Shown one piece after another: positions 5,926-7,560 of a stretch of DNA of 7,560 nt. Origin of the DNA: Chloroflexota bacterium (lineage in GTDB: Bacteria > Chloroflexota > Ktedonobacteria > Ktedonobacterales > Ktedonobacteraceae). Numbering within the stretch: the stretch's first letter is position 1; each line of letters starts with the position of its first letter. The notes below the pieces were generated by a model, which worked only from the letters and a program-made list of their open reading frames with translations, made no database searches and was not told the DNA's origin. Made by a program: the position numbers and the translations under genes. The stretch spans positions 1 to 7,560 of the forward strand of contig VBHV01000337.1 in the NCBI GenBank assembly GCA_005881995.1. The letters are read 5' to 3'.

Positions 5926-6598
5926 ATGAAAACGGGAAGGCAGGCACGCGGACTATGTTGATCTACGAGTACAAGCTGGACGGGACGCAGGAGCAATACG
6001 CCGCCATCGAGGAGGCCATCCGCGTCGTCCAGTTTATCAGGAACAAGGCCCTACGACTCTGGATGGAGACGCGCTGCGTCTCCAAAAACGACCTGCAATG
6101 CCTCTGCGCCCGGCTTGCCAAGGAGTACCCTTTTGCCCGGCGGCTCAACTCCCAGGCACGGCAAGCGCGCTTATCACGTCTCACGAATCTCGTTGCCTAC
6201 GAACACCTCCAGATACGCCACTTCGTGAAAAACCGGAAGCTGGCGAAGTCCATCAGCGATGCCGCCTGGGGGCGGTTTCTTGCGTGGCTGGACTACTATG
6301 GCTGCTGCATGACATTCCCGTCATTGCGGTCGAGCCAGCGTTCACAGGTCAGGAGTGTAGCGTCTGTGGGCTTCGTGTCAAGAAAAGCCTCTCAATGCGG
6401 ACGCATACCTGTCCGGGCTGTGGGCTGATACTTGATCGTGACCCCAATGCCGCGCTCAACATACTCGCAAAAGCGTTAGGAGACCGTATCGGTGGGCAAT
6501 CGGAAACGGGCGGGCAACTGCAAAACGCTTGGGGAGAGCTGCCCGCTACTCTGCTGCCAGCAGTGGCAGAGGAGTTTGCCTGTGTACGATCCGGTTGA
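5926..6598 (+). pseudogene. tnpB: Broken TnpB (IS200/IS605 OrfB), internally deleted and frameshifted
   Basis: TnpB is an RNA-guided nuclease of IS200/IS605-type elements. The original start was probably ATG 5926, with GGGAGAGG just upstream, encoding MKTGRQARGL. That frame stops at 5959-5961, and homology continues in another frame from ATG 5955 (MLIYEYKLDG, VVQFIRNKALRLWM, AKEYPFARRLNSQARQ). At about 6165-6180 the sequence jumps straight from the N-terminal part to the late RuvC-II segment (LVAYEHLQI, Glu at 6201-6203; NRKLAKSISDAAWGRF). About 200 residues, including the first RuvC Asp region, are missing. Near 6303-6310 a second shift moves to the frame HDIPVIAVEPAFTGQECSVCG, which carries the zinc finger (CSVC … CPGC) and the RuvC-III DRDPNAALNIL. 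The remnant ends at TGA 6598. Without RuvC-I and a continuous frame it cannot be an active nuclease. Confidence 0.92.
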
Positions 6599-6927
6599 GA
6601 TTCTCGCAAAGATGAAGGGCATTGCGGCTTTCTCACGAGAAAATTCGCAGCGGATTGAACGACCTACTGTAGAGCTTACATCTAGGATGAACTTACCCCC
6701 ATCGCATGTAACTTGCCTATTTGACACCCAAACTGGCACCCATTCTCATTGAGAACGGTTGACATTGATTTCTCCAGAGAGACAGTGCATGGAGCATCAA
6801 CGCGCTTGAATGCGCGCAGGAGCCGAACAGTTACGGGTACTCGTCCAAATAGGAGATTTAGCTCTGGAATGGGATGTGGTGATGGGCTACTCGTGAACGG
6901 CCAGCGGCCCATCGACACCTACCGCTT
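6599..6927. other. About 330 bases after tnpB without a gene
   Basis: Directly after the tnpB stop, TTCTCG (6601-6606) can pair with CGAGAA (6636-6641), a possible relic of the element's right end, where the guide-RNA scaffold of TnpB systems lies. A 13-base palindrome, TTCTCATTGAGAA, occurs around 6742-6754. No frame here shows recognisable protein similarity on either strand. Confidence 0.45.
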
Positions 6928-7155
6928 TTACCCATTCAGAGGTAAGGTGAGCGTTGGCATCGTGTGATTGGTTGCCAGGGGAACGACGGCAGTTCCGAGC
7001 GTGAAGAACTCGATGACGTGCGATTCCCAGTCATAGTTATCCTGGCTGATGCTGACTCCGACGATGTTGCTGGCCTAGAGGGCGGCGGCTTCGGCCTGCA
7101 TCCGTTCCATGGCGAGTTCGCGCGCTTCATACACCCCCTGGGTGTAGATGGCCTT
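6928..7155 (-). pseudogene. C-terminal remnant of a YbjQ-like heavy-metal-binding-domain protein
   Basis: Read from 7155 downward, 76 codons end at TAA 6930-6928. The first part reads AIYTQGVYEARELAMERMQAE and the second ASNIVGVSISQ … HVIEFFTLGTAVVPL, closing with PTLTLPLNG. The arrangement of a helix rich in Ala, Arg and Glu, then VGV, then a strand with GTAV matches the second half of YbjQ/DUF74-type proteins, whose biological role is poorly known. The two halves are separated by an in-frame TAG (7077-7075), where homologues would be expected to carry a sense codon (Gly in my recollection). The N-terminal half is absent: the remnant starts abruptly inside the tail of the glycosyltransferase remnant. 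Family assignment is from pattern memory. Confidence 0.6.
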
Positions 7156-7560
7156 TCGACGTCCTGCGGCTGTAGGCGTCAATGGCGCGCTCGTACACCT
7201 CGACCGATTGATCTGTGATGGCGGGCCAGTTGTGGTGCCGTTCGAGGTAGGCTCGCCCGTTCTGGGCGAGGGCGTGCCGCAGCGCCGCGTCCTCCAGCAG
7301 CTGCAGGGTGGCCCAGGCGAACTCCTGCGCGGTTTCCGTCGTCAGCAAATCGCGCCCGGGACGGGCGCTCAGCGCCTCGGCGGCGCGCGGCCACCACTAC
7401 CGGCGTGCCGAGCGCCATGGCCTCCAGCGCTTTGTTCTGGATGCCCACGCTGTAGACCATCGGACAGAGCATGACCTGGGCTCGGCCGACGTAGCCGCGT
7501 ATATCGTCAACGTAGCCCGTCACGGTGATGCGCGGGTCGCCCGCCATGTCTCGAACGACT
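7127..7560 (-). pseudogene. Group 4 glycosyltransferase, C-terminal part, frameshifted and partial
   Basis: The gene enters from the right edge, so its N-terminal half lies outside the window. Family members move a sugar from a nucleotide donor to a lipid or glycan acceptor. The first frame reads DPRITVTGYVDDIRGY, then CPMVYSVGIQNKALEAMALGTPVVV, the donor-binding EX7E-type segment. At about 7382-7388 (GCGCGCCGCC) homology passes to another frame: AAEALSARPGRDLLTTETAQ, then the C-terminal helix LLEDAALRHALAQNGRAYLERHHNW. The pattern is close to the Stp1-like sugar transferases linked to exopolysaccharide export systems. After YERAIDAYSRR the frame continues only eight or so codons into unrelated DNA and stops at 7127-7129. 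Either the shift is a GC-run sequencing error or the gene is dead; the altered C-terminus favours decay. Confidence 0.8.

Noticed and set aside
6749..6967. 72-codon + strand open frame
   Set aside because: No ribosome binding site or motif. It overlaps the end of the YbjQ-like remnant, which is better supported on the - strand.

Overview
The window is a mosaic of ordinary chromosomal genes (left third) and accessory, decaying DNA (right two thirds). The gene content suggests a Gram-positive-type, GC-rich soil bacterium, most likely a Chloroflexota member of class Ktedonobacteria. The clues are a two-zinc-ribbon protein with a CxxC-x17-CxxC module, an enolase-superfamily dipeptide epimerase, a DUF772-type transposase, and a TnpB of the kind abundant in that class. 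This placement rests on family resemblance only; there is no rRNA or other marker in the window.

Layout: 1-399 (-) is the N-terminal part of a polytopic membrane protein cut by the window edge. It is divergent from a complete dipeptide epimerase (630-1646, +). A strong hairpin at 1687-1722 separates the epimerase from a convergent (-) gene pair: a small zinc-ribbon protein (1950-2288) whose stop codon overlaps the start codon of rpsU, ribosomal protein bS21 (1753-1950). Next, also on (-), is a PaaI-type hotdog thioesterase (2521-2880). Its ribosome binding site and first 15 or so codons (2864-2923) now lie in another frame.

From about 2930 to 3928 no convincing gene is visible. This stretch holds a pair of 25-bp direct repeats, a 257-bp fold-back element (3478-3734) with 10-bp perfect ends and 54-bp imperfect inner arms, and a coding-like fragment at 3726-3854. 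A complete insertion sequence follows (about 3933-5721), with one intact 459-residue DDE transposase, matching terminal inverted repeats and a plausible CTAG target duplication.

Right of the insertion sequence is a wrecked TnpB gene (5926-6598). It has lost roughly the middle half of the protein and carries at least one frameshift, probably two. The right edge holds two more remnants on (-): the C-terminal part of a group 4 glycosyltransferase with a frameshift (7127-7560), fused end to end with a C-terminal piece of a YbjQ-like heavy-metal-binding-domain protein that has an in-frame stop (6928-7155).

The genes do not form one pathway. The left side contributes peptide or cell-wall metabolism, translation and thioester hydrolysis. 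The right side is a deposit of mobile DNA and broken genes. No CRISPR array, tRNA, rRNA or clear defence system was seen.
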